A stretch of DNA of 64,000 nt from Mycobacterium sp. 1465703.0 (GTDB lineage: Bacteria; Actinomycetota; Actinomycetes; Mycobacteriales; Mycobacteriaceae). Under the pieces are notes generated by a model. The model had not been told where the DNA came from. It saw only the letters and a list, made by a program, of their open reading frames with translations, and did not search any database. This document shows, piece by piece, positions 28,101 through 36,912 of the stretch. Positions within the stretch are counted from its first letter, which is position 1. The number at the start of each line of letters is the position of its first letter. Position numbers and translations under genes: made by a program. Location: positions 28,680 to 92,679 of the forward strand of contig NZ_LZKU01000076.1 in NCBI RefSeq assembly GCF_001672975.1, in the 5' to 3' direction.

Positions 28101-31100
28101 CCGAAAAAGGCCTCGGGCCCTTTATCGCGAAACGAGAAGCCGACTCGCATGAGGACCAGGCGCTCCCCGCGGGTCGCTATGAGAGTCGATGACACATTGA
28201 CCATTCCGAGGTTGGCGATCGCCTGCAAGTCTGCGATCTCAGCGGCTCGACCGTGTCGAATTCCGGCGCCTACCACGCGACGACGATCGTTTTGAGAGAA
28301 GTCTTCAGCCAAGGTCTCCGCTACTGCATCCCAGTCGCAGGCCGCAAAGCTCGCCAGGAAGCGCTCAGTAACTCGGCTTGCCAAGTTTTCCAGCTGGGCT
28401 GCCGGCCGGCATAGCTGATCGAACGCCACAATTGCTGTTTCGAGGTCTTCCTCGTCGAATACCTCACAACGGTTGATCAGGTCACCGTCCAGAGTCATAA
28501 GGTTAACCTCGCGCCATTCGGCGTCGAAGCCGTCCGACGATGTCCCATGTGTCGACTGGGTGACGACTGCTCCGAGGTTGTTCAGCCGATGCACCGCATC
28601 GACATAGATTTTGGCTTGCGGCGCGACCTGCCATGTGGCGTAAATGTAGGGAACCAGTTCGCCGGGGGAGAACGCTCTTCCTCGGCGGTGGTCGATAGTC
28701 ACCCAGTCTGGTGTCGTCGAGGGGAGCTTGTGTTCGTTGAACGCGTTAAAACCTCGCAACAACGTCGACCACGTATGCCGATAGACGGCCGCTTCTCCTG
28801 CCAGGTAACGGTTTTCGAGCTCCTCGAAAGCAGCGTCGATGTCGTCGAGATCGAAGATCACATCCGCTGTGATTCGTCCGTCGGATTCGACCTCGAGCAT
28901 GTTCAGGGCGTCGCTTGCAATCGCTTCGGGGTCGCGGCCCACGGCTCTGACACGCACCAGAACGAGTCGATTCCCGCGAGTTGCCATGACGCTCAACAAT
29001 TTGTAGCTAAAGCCGATCTCGGCGGCCACTTGGAGATCTCTTATCGCGGTATCTCGATCAGTTGTGAGCCCGCCATTCACTACCCGACGACGATCGTCGA
29101 CGGAGACGTTTTCGGCGCATAACTCAGTGAGGGCGCTCCAGTCGCGGGTCTCCAGGTATTGACAAATTCGCTCGTACGCTTGGCTTGCCGCATTCTTCAA
29201 TGCCGGTGGCGGGCTACTCAACTCCTCAAACCGTGCGAGCGCGGCGTCGAGGTCTTCCTCGTCGTATACCTCGATGCGGTTCATCAGGCCACCTTCGACT
29301 GTCCCAACGTTGATCGTCCGCCACTCGGCCTCAAAGCCCTCTTGCGTGGCTCCGCGGGCAACATGGGTGATGACTGCTCCTGCCTCGCCCAACCGATGCA
29401 CAGCCTCGATGTAGACGCTGATGTCCGGCATTAGGTCCCACACGGTGGGAAGATATGCGTCCAGATCTTCTGGCTCGGTCGTTAAGGCCGCTCGATGGTC
29501 GATGTAAACCGAATCCGGTGTCACGTCGGGAAGTTCGTGCCGATTGACCCCGGTATAGCCTCGTGCGATCGCTGACCACGTCTGCGCGTGGGCGGCGGCT
29601 TCTCCTGCGAGGTATCGGGTGTCGAGTTCTTCGAAAGCGGCGTCAATGTCGTCGACGTCGAATACGACGTGGGCCGAGATCCGTTCGTCGGTGTCAATCT
29701 CGGCGAGAACGAGCAACTCTACGCCGAACTCGCCGCGCTGCAGGTTGTGGTTCGAGGAACGGATACGATCGAGGACGAGACGCTCCCCGCGGATCGCGAT
29801 GGGGGTCACCGTCATGTTCGCCTCAATCTCGGCGAGGGCCCGCATGTCGGCTAGTTGGTGATCTCGACCGCGCCGAACACCGGCGTTCACGACGCGGCGT
29901 CGATCGTGCGAGGAGATTTCGTCGGCGAGCGACTGAGCCATGGCGTTCCAGTCGCGGACCGCGTAGCAGCTCCAAAAGTGCTCGGTCACTTGGCTTGCCG
30001 CGTTTTCAAGTCGCCACATCCGGCGTCGTAATTCCTCGAGTCGCGCGATGGCGGCGTCCGAGTCTGTCTCGTCGAAGACCTCGCAGCGGGTGAGTCGGTC
30101 GCCGCCGACAATGAGAAGCATCACCATGCGCCATTCGACGCCTAGGCCATCGGGCGTGGACCCGTGTGCATTGTTGGTGATTACCGCCCCAGCACTGTTG
30201 AGGTGGTGCACCGTTTCGATGTGGACCTTGAAGTCCGGCGTCAGATCGAACAGCGTGTGAACGGCTGAAGTCATGTTGCCGGCAGCGAATGGTGAGCCTC
30301 GTCGGTGGTCGATGGTCACCCAGTGTCCTGGGGGATATTCATGCCGGTTGAACATCGCGTGCACGCCGACTACCGCCGACCACGTATTTGCATGAGTGGC
30401 TGCTTCGCCGGCGAGGTAGCGCGCGTCGAGTTCAGCCATCGCGGCGTTGAAGTCGTCGAGTTCAAAGACGACCGCCTCTGCCAGCATCTCGTTAGCGTCG
30501 ATCTCGGTAACGAGAAGGGTTTCGATTCGGAATGATTCGGGTCTCGGGTCTCGGTTGGTGAACCGGAGACGGGTGAGGGTGAGGCGCGTGCCGCGGGTCG
30601 CGATGACGGTCGACGTCGCGTCGGTGAATCCGACGGCGGCCGCTGCTCTGAAGTCTTCGGCTGCGGCACCTCGGCCATGTCGAATGCCGGCGTTGACGGC
30701 TCGTCGACGATCGTCGACCAAGTAATGGTCGGCCATCATTGCCATGAGGGCTGCCCAGTCGCGGGGCGCGAAGTGCCCCAGGAAACGCTCTACCACTCGG
30801 CTTGCCGCGTTCTCCAACCGCGGCGTCGGTCGGTTGAGCTCCTCGAACCGCGCGGTCGCGGCGTCAATGTCCTTCTCGTCGAAAACCTCAGTGCGGTTGA
30901 TCCTGTCGTCCTCGACCGCGAAGAGCGCGATCCCGCGCCACTCGGCGCGCAAGCCCTCTTGCGACGTTTCATGCGCCGCATAGGTGGCCACGACGGCGAC
31001 ATCGCTCAGCCGATGCACTTGCTCGACATAGATGTTGGTGTCTTGCTCGGAGTCCCACCCCGCTTGGATATATGCATTCACATCGCCAGGTCCGAACGCT

Positions 31101-34100
31101 GTTTCCTGTCGGTGGTCGACATTGATGCAGTCCGGCGTGGTCAACGGTGGCTCGTGCCGGTTGAGCGCGGCGTAACTGCCAGCGACAGCGGACCACGCGC
31201 GTGCGTGGGCGGCCGCTTCACCGGTGAGGTAACGCGCGTCGAGTTCTGCGATGGCGGCATCGATGTCTTCGACGTCGTACGAGACGACGGTCGCAATTCG
31301 GTTGTCAGCGTCGACCTCGAAGACGTTGAGGGCATCGTTTTGTATCGCATCAGGGTCTGTGCCGGTGGCGCGACTTCGTGCTAGGACCAGGCGTTCTCCG
31401 CGAATAGCAATGGCGCCCACCATCGAAATCGAGAATCCGACATCGGCGGCCGCCTGCAGGTCTCTGATCACGTCATGTCGACCATGTTGAGTTTCGGCAC
31501 TGACGATTCGTCGGTGATCGATTCCGACGTAGTTGTCGGCCACCGTTTGGGCCATGGCATCCCAGTCGCGGGCCGCGAAATGCCACCAGACGTGCTCGAA
31601 TACGCGCGCGGCCGCGTTTTCCAGACGCGCCGTCGGTCGGCTGAGCTGTTCGAATTTAGCGATCGCGGCGTCGAGGTCTGCCTCGTCGAATACTTCAGAG
31701 CGGCTAGCGCGCTCACCGTCGACGGTCACGAGACTGATCCCTCGCCACTCGGCGCCGAACCCTTCGTGCGACATCCCCTGTGCCGCATGCGTAAAGACGG
31801 CGCCGACCCCGCTAAGCCGATGCACAGCCTCAATGTAGGTGTGGATGGTCTGGCCGAGGTCCCACCCAGCGCGAACATAGTCGATCAGCTCACCGGGGGC
31901 GTGAGCCGTCCCGTGGCGGTGATCAACATTGGTGAAATCCGGTGTAATCGGCGGTATTTCATGTCGGTTAAGTGCGATGTAGCCACTAACAACGACCGAC
32001 CAGGTTTCGGAATATGATGCCGCTTCGCCGGCGAGGTACCGGCTATCGAGTTCCGCAAATGCTCCGTCGATGTCATCCAGATCGAACACGACGATCGACG
32101 TGAGGCTCCCGTCGGCGCCGATCTCGATGAGGTTCAAGGCATCGTTTTGAATTGTCTCGGGGTCGCGGCCGGACGCGCGTACCCGGGTGAGGGCGAGGCG
32201 TTCGCCACGGATCGCCACGACATCCACCATCCATATTGCAAAGCCGAGGTCGGCAGACACCTTCAGGTCCTCGATCACGGTTTCTCGACTGCCGCGGTCC
32301 CCGGCATTCACCACTCGGCGGTGATCGGCGCCGGAAAGGCCATCGGAGACGATCGCTGCCGCGGCGTCCCAGTCGCGGTCGGCGAAGCAGGACCAGAAGC
32401 GTTCGTAGACACGCGTTGCCAAGTTTTGGAGCCGCCGCGCAGGCGGCTGCTCCGCATCGAGCCGTATCTGTGCCGCATCGAGTTCGGCGATGGCGGCATC
32501 GATGTCGTCGACGTCGAATGAAATTTGCAGTGTTAATCGCCGTTCTTCATCGATGCCGTATACCACCAGAAATTCGTCGTACGGTGCACCAGGGCTCACG
32601 TCCGAAGTGCCTAGCTTCACTCGAGCAAGTGCCAGCCGCTCGCCTCGCACGGCGATAACCACTTGGCTGCCCCGCACGTCGCCTGTCTCGACAACGCGCC
32701 TGTTTAACCGCGGCCACTGGCCCGACGGTATATCGGTTTGCGAAAAGCCAACCATCTTCCGGCGACTCTCGCCGGTCGCCTCGGGCGCGAACAGCCGCTC
32801 GAGCTCTTCCCAGTCCCTCCGATTTATAGCGGCCAACATGCGCTCGCCGGCTTGCGAGCATGCGTTGTCGTGCGCCACGGCCGACGTTTTCGTTGGAGTG
32901 GGGACAGTCGGCTCGACGCGCTTGCCGAGAACAACCCGTGCCATTTCAGCAAGCGCCGCAGCGCCTTTCCGCTCATACAAGTCGACCGCGCGCTCGGCAG
33001 CGGCGCGCGCTCCCGCAATGTCGCCGGCGGCGCCCAAAACCGTTGCCAGCGTCAGACATGCGTCGGCGTGATCCACCAGGGCGTCGGTGCGCTCGGCCAA
33101 CCTCACCGCTTCCTCGGCAACGCGTCGAGCCGCGTCGTGATCGTTGCCGCGCGCCAGCAAGTGTGCCCTCAGCGTGCGCCACGCGATTGACGCCTTCAGC
33201 GCGTGGCCGGCGAGACGTTCGCTTTGCGTGCACAATTCGTCTGCCTCGCCATCACGGCCAAGTGCGAGACATGTGCGGCCCAACAGCGCCGCGGTCTCGG
33301 CGGTGTCGGCGTCCAGGCCCATGCGACGAAAACCGTTGTAGGCCTTCCTCAGATGCGCTTCCGCGGCGGCGGGATCATCGACGATGAGTTCAACGATGCC
33401 GGCGAACTGTTCAACTTCGAGCAGCGCGTGGCGTAGACCGAGTTCGGTCACCGTGCGCCGGGCCGAGTCGATCATCCGCCGGGCCGCCGCGGCGCGACCG
33501 CGAAACGCCTCAAGCACCGCCTGGCATCGCGTCGAGGTGGCCTCGACGGCGGGGGAGTCGGTCGTAATGCGCAACAGCCGCACCACGTCGAGGCACCGCC
33601 CGCCTGCGCGCGGCACCGGGTTCGGGCCCCACAGTGCGGCCAGCGGCGCACCAGCCAGAACTGCATTCACCCGGCGGTGTTCGCGTGCCCGGCGCGCCGC
33701 GGTCAACGCGTCGTCCAGGGCGACTTCGCAATCGGCGATCCGCCCAAGGCGATTGAGGCATCCCGCTCGGACGGTGTGAGCCTTCGCTTCTCCGGCGGCA
33801 TCGTCCAGTTCGGCGAGTTTGGCCGCGGCCGCCCCTAACGCCGCTTCGGCCTCGTCTAACCGCTCGGGGTGGATCAACATCGACAGTTGGCCGTCGAAGC
33901 ATGTTGCCCACGCCGCCAGCCGGGCCGAATCGATTGTCGCCGACTGTAATTGGGAGACGGCACCGGCTGCCGAAGCCACGTCACCAGCGGCCAACAGGGC
34001 CTCGCAACGCGCAACCAACAGTTCGGCCGTCTGGTCGTCGCGATCGGGCAGCTCGTCGTCAAGTTCCTCCAGCGCATTCAGGGCGTGGTGGTACAGGTCG

Positions 34101-36703
34101 GCGGCGCCTTCGTAGGCAAGTCGTGTCATCGCCTGGTCGGCGGCGCGCCGGCAGTAGATGACAGCTTTGGCGGCGTTGCCCGCCCAAGCGCACTCGAAGT
34201 AGTGATGAGCCAGCTCGGCCAGCAATTCGTCGTCGGCGCCGGGCAACGCCTCCAGCGTCGTCGCGATGCGTTGGTGCAAACGCATACGCCGCACCGAAGC
34301 CAGCTCGGCTAGCAGTGACTGTCGGACGATAGCGTGGTTGAACCGGTAATAGCCGCCGGGCTCCTCGATGACGATTCCGGCCTGGCATGCTTCGTCGAAC
34401 GCGTCGATGAGGTCGTCCTCGACCACTCGCTCGACCAGCTCTAACGCGAACCGGCTGCCGACAACCGCGGCAGCGGCAAGGGCTTTGTTGGTCTCGGCTG
34501 GAAGCCGAGAAAGCCTGCGGCTCACCGCCTCCCGTACGCCCTGCGGCAAAGTGCTCTGGTCCCACACACCCCCGCTCTCATCGACGTGTCGCAGGGCTTC
34601 GATGAGGAAGAAGGGGTTGCCGCCCGTGACTGAGGCCAACGCGTGGGCGAGATCCTCGTCGTCGTAACCGGCTTCAGTGACGTACGTGGTCACGTCGTCC
34701 TCGTCGAGGCCGCTGAGGCTGAGCCGGTTGGCGGTGCCATCGCGGTGCAGGTCGGCGAGCATCGCTGCCAGGGGATGGGAGCGGTCGAGGTCGGTGCTGC
34801 GGTAGGTGCCGACGATTTGAATGCGTGCGTGGTCGCCGAAGCGCAGCAGATGCCGTAACAACAGCAGCGTCGGTTTGGCGGCCCAGTGCAAGTCATCAAG
34901 GACGAGAAGCACCGGCATGCTCTTCGACGCGGTCTCCAGCAGAGCCACGACGGCATCAAAGAGTGCGTAGCGCTCGGTATCGGGGTCAGGATGCGCTGGG
35001 CGGGCGAGATCGGGCATGACATCGGCCAGCCCGGGCACGAGGGAGAGTAACGCCTCGACGCCGCGCAGCCCCCGCAGCCGGTCGGCTCCCATGCATGGCA
35101 CGAGCGAACGCAACGCTTCCGCGAAGGGCTGATAGGGTGCGCCGAGGTCCTCGTCGCAACGGCCGTACAGCACCACGGCGCCCAGGTCATAGGCCCGTTG
35201 CGACCATTCGCCGGCCAGCCGTGTCTTGCCGACACCAGGCTCGCCGGCGATCAGCATGGTCCGGACACCACCCGCGAGCGCGGCCTGCCAGGCGGACAGC
35301 AGCCGGTCGAGTTCGTTGCCGCGTCCGACGAATGGCCCGGGGCCGACCAGTACAGCGGGAACGCCGGGACGCATCATCGGCGCTTCGGGTGCTTGCGATT
35401 CCAGTTGTTCCGCACCGGTTTCCAGCCGCAATTCGAAAACATGCTCGGGCCGAGCGAGGTTTTTCAGCTGACGCAATCCCAGATCGGTCAGCATCACGTC
35501 GTCGGCCAGCGAGTCGATGACGAGCTCGGCGGTCGCTCCGGAGCACAAGATCTGGCCGCCCTCGGCCAGCGACCGCAGCCGTGCGACCCGGTTGACCGCC
35601 CGGCCGAAGTAGTCGCCGTCGCGAAGTTCGACCTCGCCGGTATGCAAAGCCATCCGGACGCGGATCGGCTGGTGCAAGGCCCACGGTTCCTGGGCGATCG
35701 CGTCCTGCAACTCAAGCGCCGCGGCAGCGGCCGCCGAAGGCCGGTCAAAGACCGAAAATGTCGCATCGCCCTCGCCGCGCGTTTTGATCAGCCGTCCGCC
35801 ACGTGACGTGACAACTTGTTCGACCAGTTCGTCGTGGCGCGCCAACGCCACCGCCATGGCGTCGGCGTCGGCCTCCCAGGCGGCCGTCGACCCCTCGATG
35901 TCGGTGAGCAGAAAGGTCACTGCGCGCGTTACCGACGGAACCTGTTGTGACACAGCAATATCCAGTGATGATTCCTGTGCGACGATGGCCGCCTCGAGGC
36001 GGCGAAGGTTCGGGCCGGGATCAACACCCAGCTCGTCGGCTAACAGCGACCGTGCCCGCTGGTAAGCGCTGAGGGCCTCGCCTTGCCGGCCGGCGCGGTA
36101 GAGGGCGAGCATCAGCTGGCCCCATCGCCTTTCCCGCAGCGGGGCCTCGGCCACCGCTGCCTCAAGATCGCCGATGACTTCCGCGGCGCGGCCGGTAGCC
36201 AGTAGCGCGTCGGCCCTGTCCTCGACCAGCGCGGCATGGCCCTCGATCCATCGCGTCTTTTCGGATGTTCCGCGCCGGCCATCGGGAAGCTCGGGGACAC
36301 CGCGCCAGAGCGCAAGGGCCTCTTCAAAGCGCGCCACCGCTTGGCTGGTGTCGCCCGCGGCCGCGGCATCGCGTCCCAGTCGGGCTGCCGATTTGTAGCG
36401 TGAGGCGTCGACCTCGCTCTCGGCCAGAACCCAACCCGCCCCCTGAGTCAGGACGAAGCCGTCACCTAGGGCACGACGCAGCGATGAGATGTGGGTCTGC
36501 AGGGCTTTGGCGGCGGTGCGGGGCGGGTCATGGCCCCACAGCAGTTCCACGAGGGTTTCGGCCGGTACGACGGAACCGTCGTGCAGTCCGAGCATGGTGA
36601 GGATGGCGCGCGGTTTCGAGCCCGGTATCGCGACGGGCGCTCCGTCCTGCCGGACCTGGAGAGATCCCAAAACCCCCAGTTCCACCGATGAAAGCGTACT
36701 CAT
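25154..36703 (-). CDS. Giant SARP-cyclase-AAA ATPase-TPR regulator with 19 NTF2-like modules (3,849 aa)
   Basis: Domains in order: an OmpR-like winged helix (about residues 7-95) and BTAD (100-245), as in SARP/AfsR activators. A class III cyclase follows (258-435), with metal Asp268 in LLTDIEGST, Asp313 in GEGDATF and N/R in FGRAVNRVARL. An AAA ATPase comes next, with Walker A GEPGVGKTR near 487-495 and VLLVLDDLHWA, then a helical TPR-like region (about 830-1265). The first 1,270 residues match a known mycobacterial/actinobacterial regulator design. The rest is one degenerate NTF2/SnoaL-like module (about 1283-1420) plus nine tandem ~270-residue pairs to the C-terminus. There are no stops or frameshifts across 11.5 kb, so the array is under coding selection. 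Targets and ligand are unknown. It overlaps an S51-like gene. Confidence 0.92.
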   Translation of the reverse strand: MSTLSSVELGVLGSLQVRQDGAPVAIPGSKPRAILTMLGLHDGSVVPAETLVELLWGHDPPRTAAKALQTHISSLRRALGDGFVLTQGAGWVLAESEVDASRYKSAARLGRDAAAAGDTSQAVARFEEALALWRGVPELPDGRRGTSEKTRWIEGHAALVEDRADALLATGRAAEVIGDLEAAVAEAPLRERRWGQLMLALYRAGRQGEALSAYQRARSLLADELGVDPGPNLRRLEAAIVAQESSLDIAVSQQVPSVTRAVTFLLTDIEGSTAAWEADADAMAVALARHDELVEQVVTSRGGRLIKTRGEGDATFSVFDRPSAAAAAALELQDAIAQEPWALHQPIRVRMALHTGEVELRDGDYFGRAVNRVARLRSLAEGGQILCSGATAELVIDSLADDVMLTDLGLRQLKNLARPEHVFELRLETGAEQLESQAPEAPMMRPGVPAVLVGPGPFVGRGNELDRLLSAWQAALAGGVRTMLIAGEPGVGKTRLAGEWSQRAYDLGAVVLYGRCDEDLGAPYQPFAEALRSLVPCMGADRLRGLRGVEALLSLVPGLADVMPDLARPAHPDPDTERYALFDAVVALLETASKSMPVLLVLDDLHWAAKPTLLLLRHLLRFGDHARIQIVGTYRSTDLDRSHPLAAMLADLHRDGTANRLSLSGLDEDDVTTYVTEAGYDDEDLAHALASVTGGNPFFLIEALRHVDESGGVWDQSTLPQGVREAVSRRLSRLPAETNKALAAAAVVGSRFALELVERVVEDDLIDAFDEACQAGIVIEEPGGYYRFNHAIVRQSLLAELASVRRMRLHQRIATTLEALPGADDELLAELAHHYFECAWAGNAAKAVIYCRRAADQAMTRLAYEGAADLYHHALNALEELDDELPDRDDQTAELLVARCEALLAAGDVASAAGAVSQLQSATIDSARLAAWATCFDGQLSMLIHPERLDEAEAALGAAAAKLAELDDAAGEAKAHTVRAGCLNRLGRIADCEVALDDALTAARRAREHRRVNAVLAGAPLAALWGPNPVPRAGGRCLDVVRLLRITTDSPAVEATSTRCQAVLEAFRGRAAAARRMIDSARRTVTELGLRHALLEVEQFAGIVELIVDDPAAAEAHLRKAYNGFRRMGLDADTAETAALLGRTCLALGRDGEADELCTQSERLAGHALKASIAWRTLRAHLLARGNDHDAARRVAEEAVRLAERTDALVDHADACLTLATVLGAAGDIAGARAAAERAVDLYERKGAAALAEMARVVLGKRVEPTVPTPTKTSAVAHDNACSQAGERMLAAINRRDWEELERLFAPEATGESRRKMVGFSQTDIPSGQWPRLNRRVVETGDVRGSQVVIAVRGERLALARVKLGTSDVSPGAPYDEFLVVYGIDEERRLTLQISFDVDDIDAAIAELDAAQIRLDAEQPPARRLQNLATRVYERFWSCFADRDWDAAAAIVSDGLSGADHRRVVNAGDRGSRETVIEDLKVSADLGFAIWMVDVVAIRGERLALTRVRASGRDPETIQNDALNLIEIGADGSLTSIVVFDLDDIDGAFAELDSRYLAGEAASYSETWSVVVSGYIALNRHEIPPITPDFTNVDHRHGTAHAPGELIDYVRAGWDLGQTIHTYIEAVHRLSGVGAVFTHAAQGMSHEGFGAEWRGISLVTVDGERASRSEVFDEADLDAAIAKFEQLSRPTARLENAAARVFEHVWWHFAARDWDAMAQTVADNYVGIDHRRIVSAETQHGRHDVIRDLQAAADVGFSISMVGAIAIRGERLVLARSRATGTDPDAIQNDALNVFEVDADNRIATVVSYDVEDIDAAIAELDARYLTGEAAAHARAWSAVAGSYAALNRHEPPLTTPDCINVDHRQETAFGPGDVNAYIQAGWDSEQDTNIYVEQVHRLSDVAVVATYAAHETSQEGLRAEWRGIALFAVEDDRINRTEVFDEKDIDAATARFEELNRPTPRLENAASRVVERFLGHFAPRDWAALMAMMADHYLVDDRRRAVNAGIRHGRGAAAEDFRAAAAVGFTDATSTVIATRGTRLTLTRLRFTNRDPRPESFRIETLLVTEIDANEMLAEAVVFELDDFNAAMAELDARYLAGEAATHANTWSAVVGVHAMFNRHEYPPGHWVTIDHRRGSPFAAGNMTSAVHTLFDLTPDFKVHIETVHHLNSAGAVITNNAHGSTPDGLGVEWRMVMLLIVGGDRLTRCEVFDETDSDAAIARLEELRRRMWRLENAASQVTEHFWSCYAVRDWNAMAQSLADEISSHDRRRVVNAGVRRGRDHQLADMRALAEIEANMTVTPIAIRGERLVLDRIRSSNHNLQRGEFGVELLVLAEIDTDERISAHVVFDVDDIDAAFEELDTRYLAGEAAAHAQTWSAIARGYTGVNRHELPDVTPDSVYIDHRAALTTEPEDLDAYLPTVWDLMPDISVYIEAVHRLGEAGAVITHVARGATQEGFEAEWRTINVGTVEGGLMNRIEVYDEEDLDAALARFEELSSPPPALKNAASQAYERICQYLETRDWSALTELCAENVSVDDRRRVVNGGLTTDRDTAIRDLQVAAEIGFSYKLLSVMATRGNRLVLVRVRAVGRDPEAIASDALNMLEVESDGRITADVIFDLDDIDAAFEELENRYLAGEAAVYRHTWSTLLRGFNAFNEHKLPSTTPDWVTIDHRRGRAFSPGELVPYIYATWQVAPQAKIYVDAVHRLNNLGAVVTQSTHGTSSDGFDAEWREVNLMTLDGDLINRCEVFDEEDLETAIVAFDQLCRPAAQLENLASRVTERFLASFAACDWDAVAETLAEDFSQNDRRRVVGAGIRHGRAAEIADLQAIANLGMVNVSSTLIATRGERLVLMRVGFSFRDKGPEAFFGEMLGISEINADERIVAAVSFDRDDIDAAFAELDARYLAGEAAAYAHTWSVVAEANAQFNRHELPATTPDPVYIDHRPLVSIEGVDLATSVGAMWDLASDASAYIEAVHQLNEPGTVVTQVLKMTTQEGFDAELRLTYMIAVEDNLLSRIEVFDESDLDAALARFEELRPRAPRLDNAASQVVERLLAHFGSCQFDLITEILADDSFVDDRRRIINAGRWQGREIVIENMRALAGEATTTSTVLAIRGERLAIARIYFANRNLQQADFGFEMLSVVELDAENRISANIVFDPNDLDAAFRELEMRYLAGEAAAHMNTWSVISQSYAGFNRGEPPATTPDWVMIDRRPLVTSETVDLAASIHGIWDVIPSIYINIEAVHRLSELGAVVTQTIRGTSQEGFDAEWRMIDIYTVDHGLLSRSELFDEADLDAALTRFDELHAQSCQLENAASQADDRFFTCFRARDWEAMAEILAVGSFVDDRRRVVNIGVWHGRDVVITNIRALAEVAPTITSAVTATRGDRVALTHICAPDRDLRHGEFGVEMLGVVEIGTDGRITAHVLFDPDDIDGAFAELDARYLAGEAAAHADTWSVVAGVPARFNRHELPATTPYPVYIDHRPVVSIEDADLAASIRAVWDITSDASVYIEAGHQLSEHGAVFTEVLKMTSQEGFDAEVRMIMMFTVEGGLISRVEVFDEADLDTALTRFDDLHSPPEQLENAASRMGERFLAHFKARNWDGMAQILADDFSQDDRRRMIGAGVRHGRDAQIADMRAIADLRTKYLTSTVMATRGERLALVRMRLAFNDEVQEGFLTDVFVIVEINSDNRFVAAISFDINDIDAAVEELDARYLAGEAAAYSQTWSVIAQTLAAFNRQDLLAGDWVTVDHRPLTLDEIDSTTTFRSAWDLTPNLHIHIEAVHQLSNFGAIVTYAAYGTSPEGFDAEWRMIMLLTVAGDRINRCEIFDEADLDAALARLDELTGKDQSK
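25157..32433 (-). repeat. Nine tandem in-frame ~809-bp units, each encoding two NTF2-like halves
   Basis: Unit starts (5' ends on the minus strand) fall near 32433, 31625, 30820, 30012, 29205, 28397, 27585, 26778 and 25970, so spacing is 805-816 bp. Half A of each unit shows RDWxAMA, then DDRRRVVNAG, xxRGERL and DDIDAAFAELDARYLAGEAA. Half B shows FNRHE, IDHR, YIEAVHRL, EGFDAEWR and EVFDEADLDAA. DRRR in A (DHRR in units 1-2) aligns with DHR in B, so the halves themselves look like an older duplication. Copies differ at many positions but keep length, the mark of diverged protein repeats rather than fresh DNA repeats. An extra degenerate half A lies at about 32440-32860. Confidence 0.93.
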
Positions 36704-36912
36704 GTCAGCTATCTTCGGCAGGACAATTCAATAGATGGTCAAGATCGGGTAAAACCACGCTGCCTGCAGTTCACTGGGCATCCGCAGCCTTCAGGTGACC
36801 TGGGTTCGTGTTGGCCAGCTACTAAGCCGGTACTCGCCGATCCGGGTGTGAAGCAGGCAGAGTCTTGCCGTCTAGACACTGGCGTTCACCCGACCGTTTA
36901 CCGTGGGTACCT
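36704..36912. promoter_or_regulatory. Divergent promoter region: giant regulator / SpoIIE phosphatase
   Basis: This 209-bp gap should hold both promoters. A GGGTA-like stretch at 36905-36909 resembles a SigF -10 element, but it lies too close to the phosphatase ATG to serve it. The minus-strand side contains TTGACC and TATTGA, with wrong spacing for a standard promoter. No convincing boxes can be named. Confidence 0.35.

Noticed and set aside
25157..32433. CRISPR or transposon-like repeat array
   Set aside because: Units are about 809 bp, diverged, contiguous and in one reading frame; no short direct repeats with spacers and no transposase or terminal inverted repeats.
36905..36909. GGGTA as a SigF -10 box for the phosphatase/STAS operon
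   Set aside because: It is only 3 bp from the chosen ATG, so the transcript would start inside the gene; no proper -35 at 15-17 bp.
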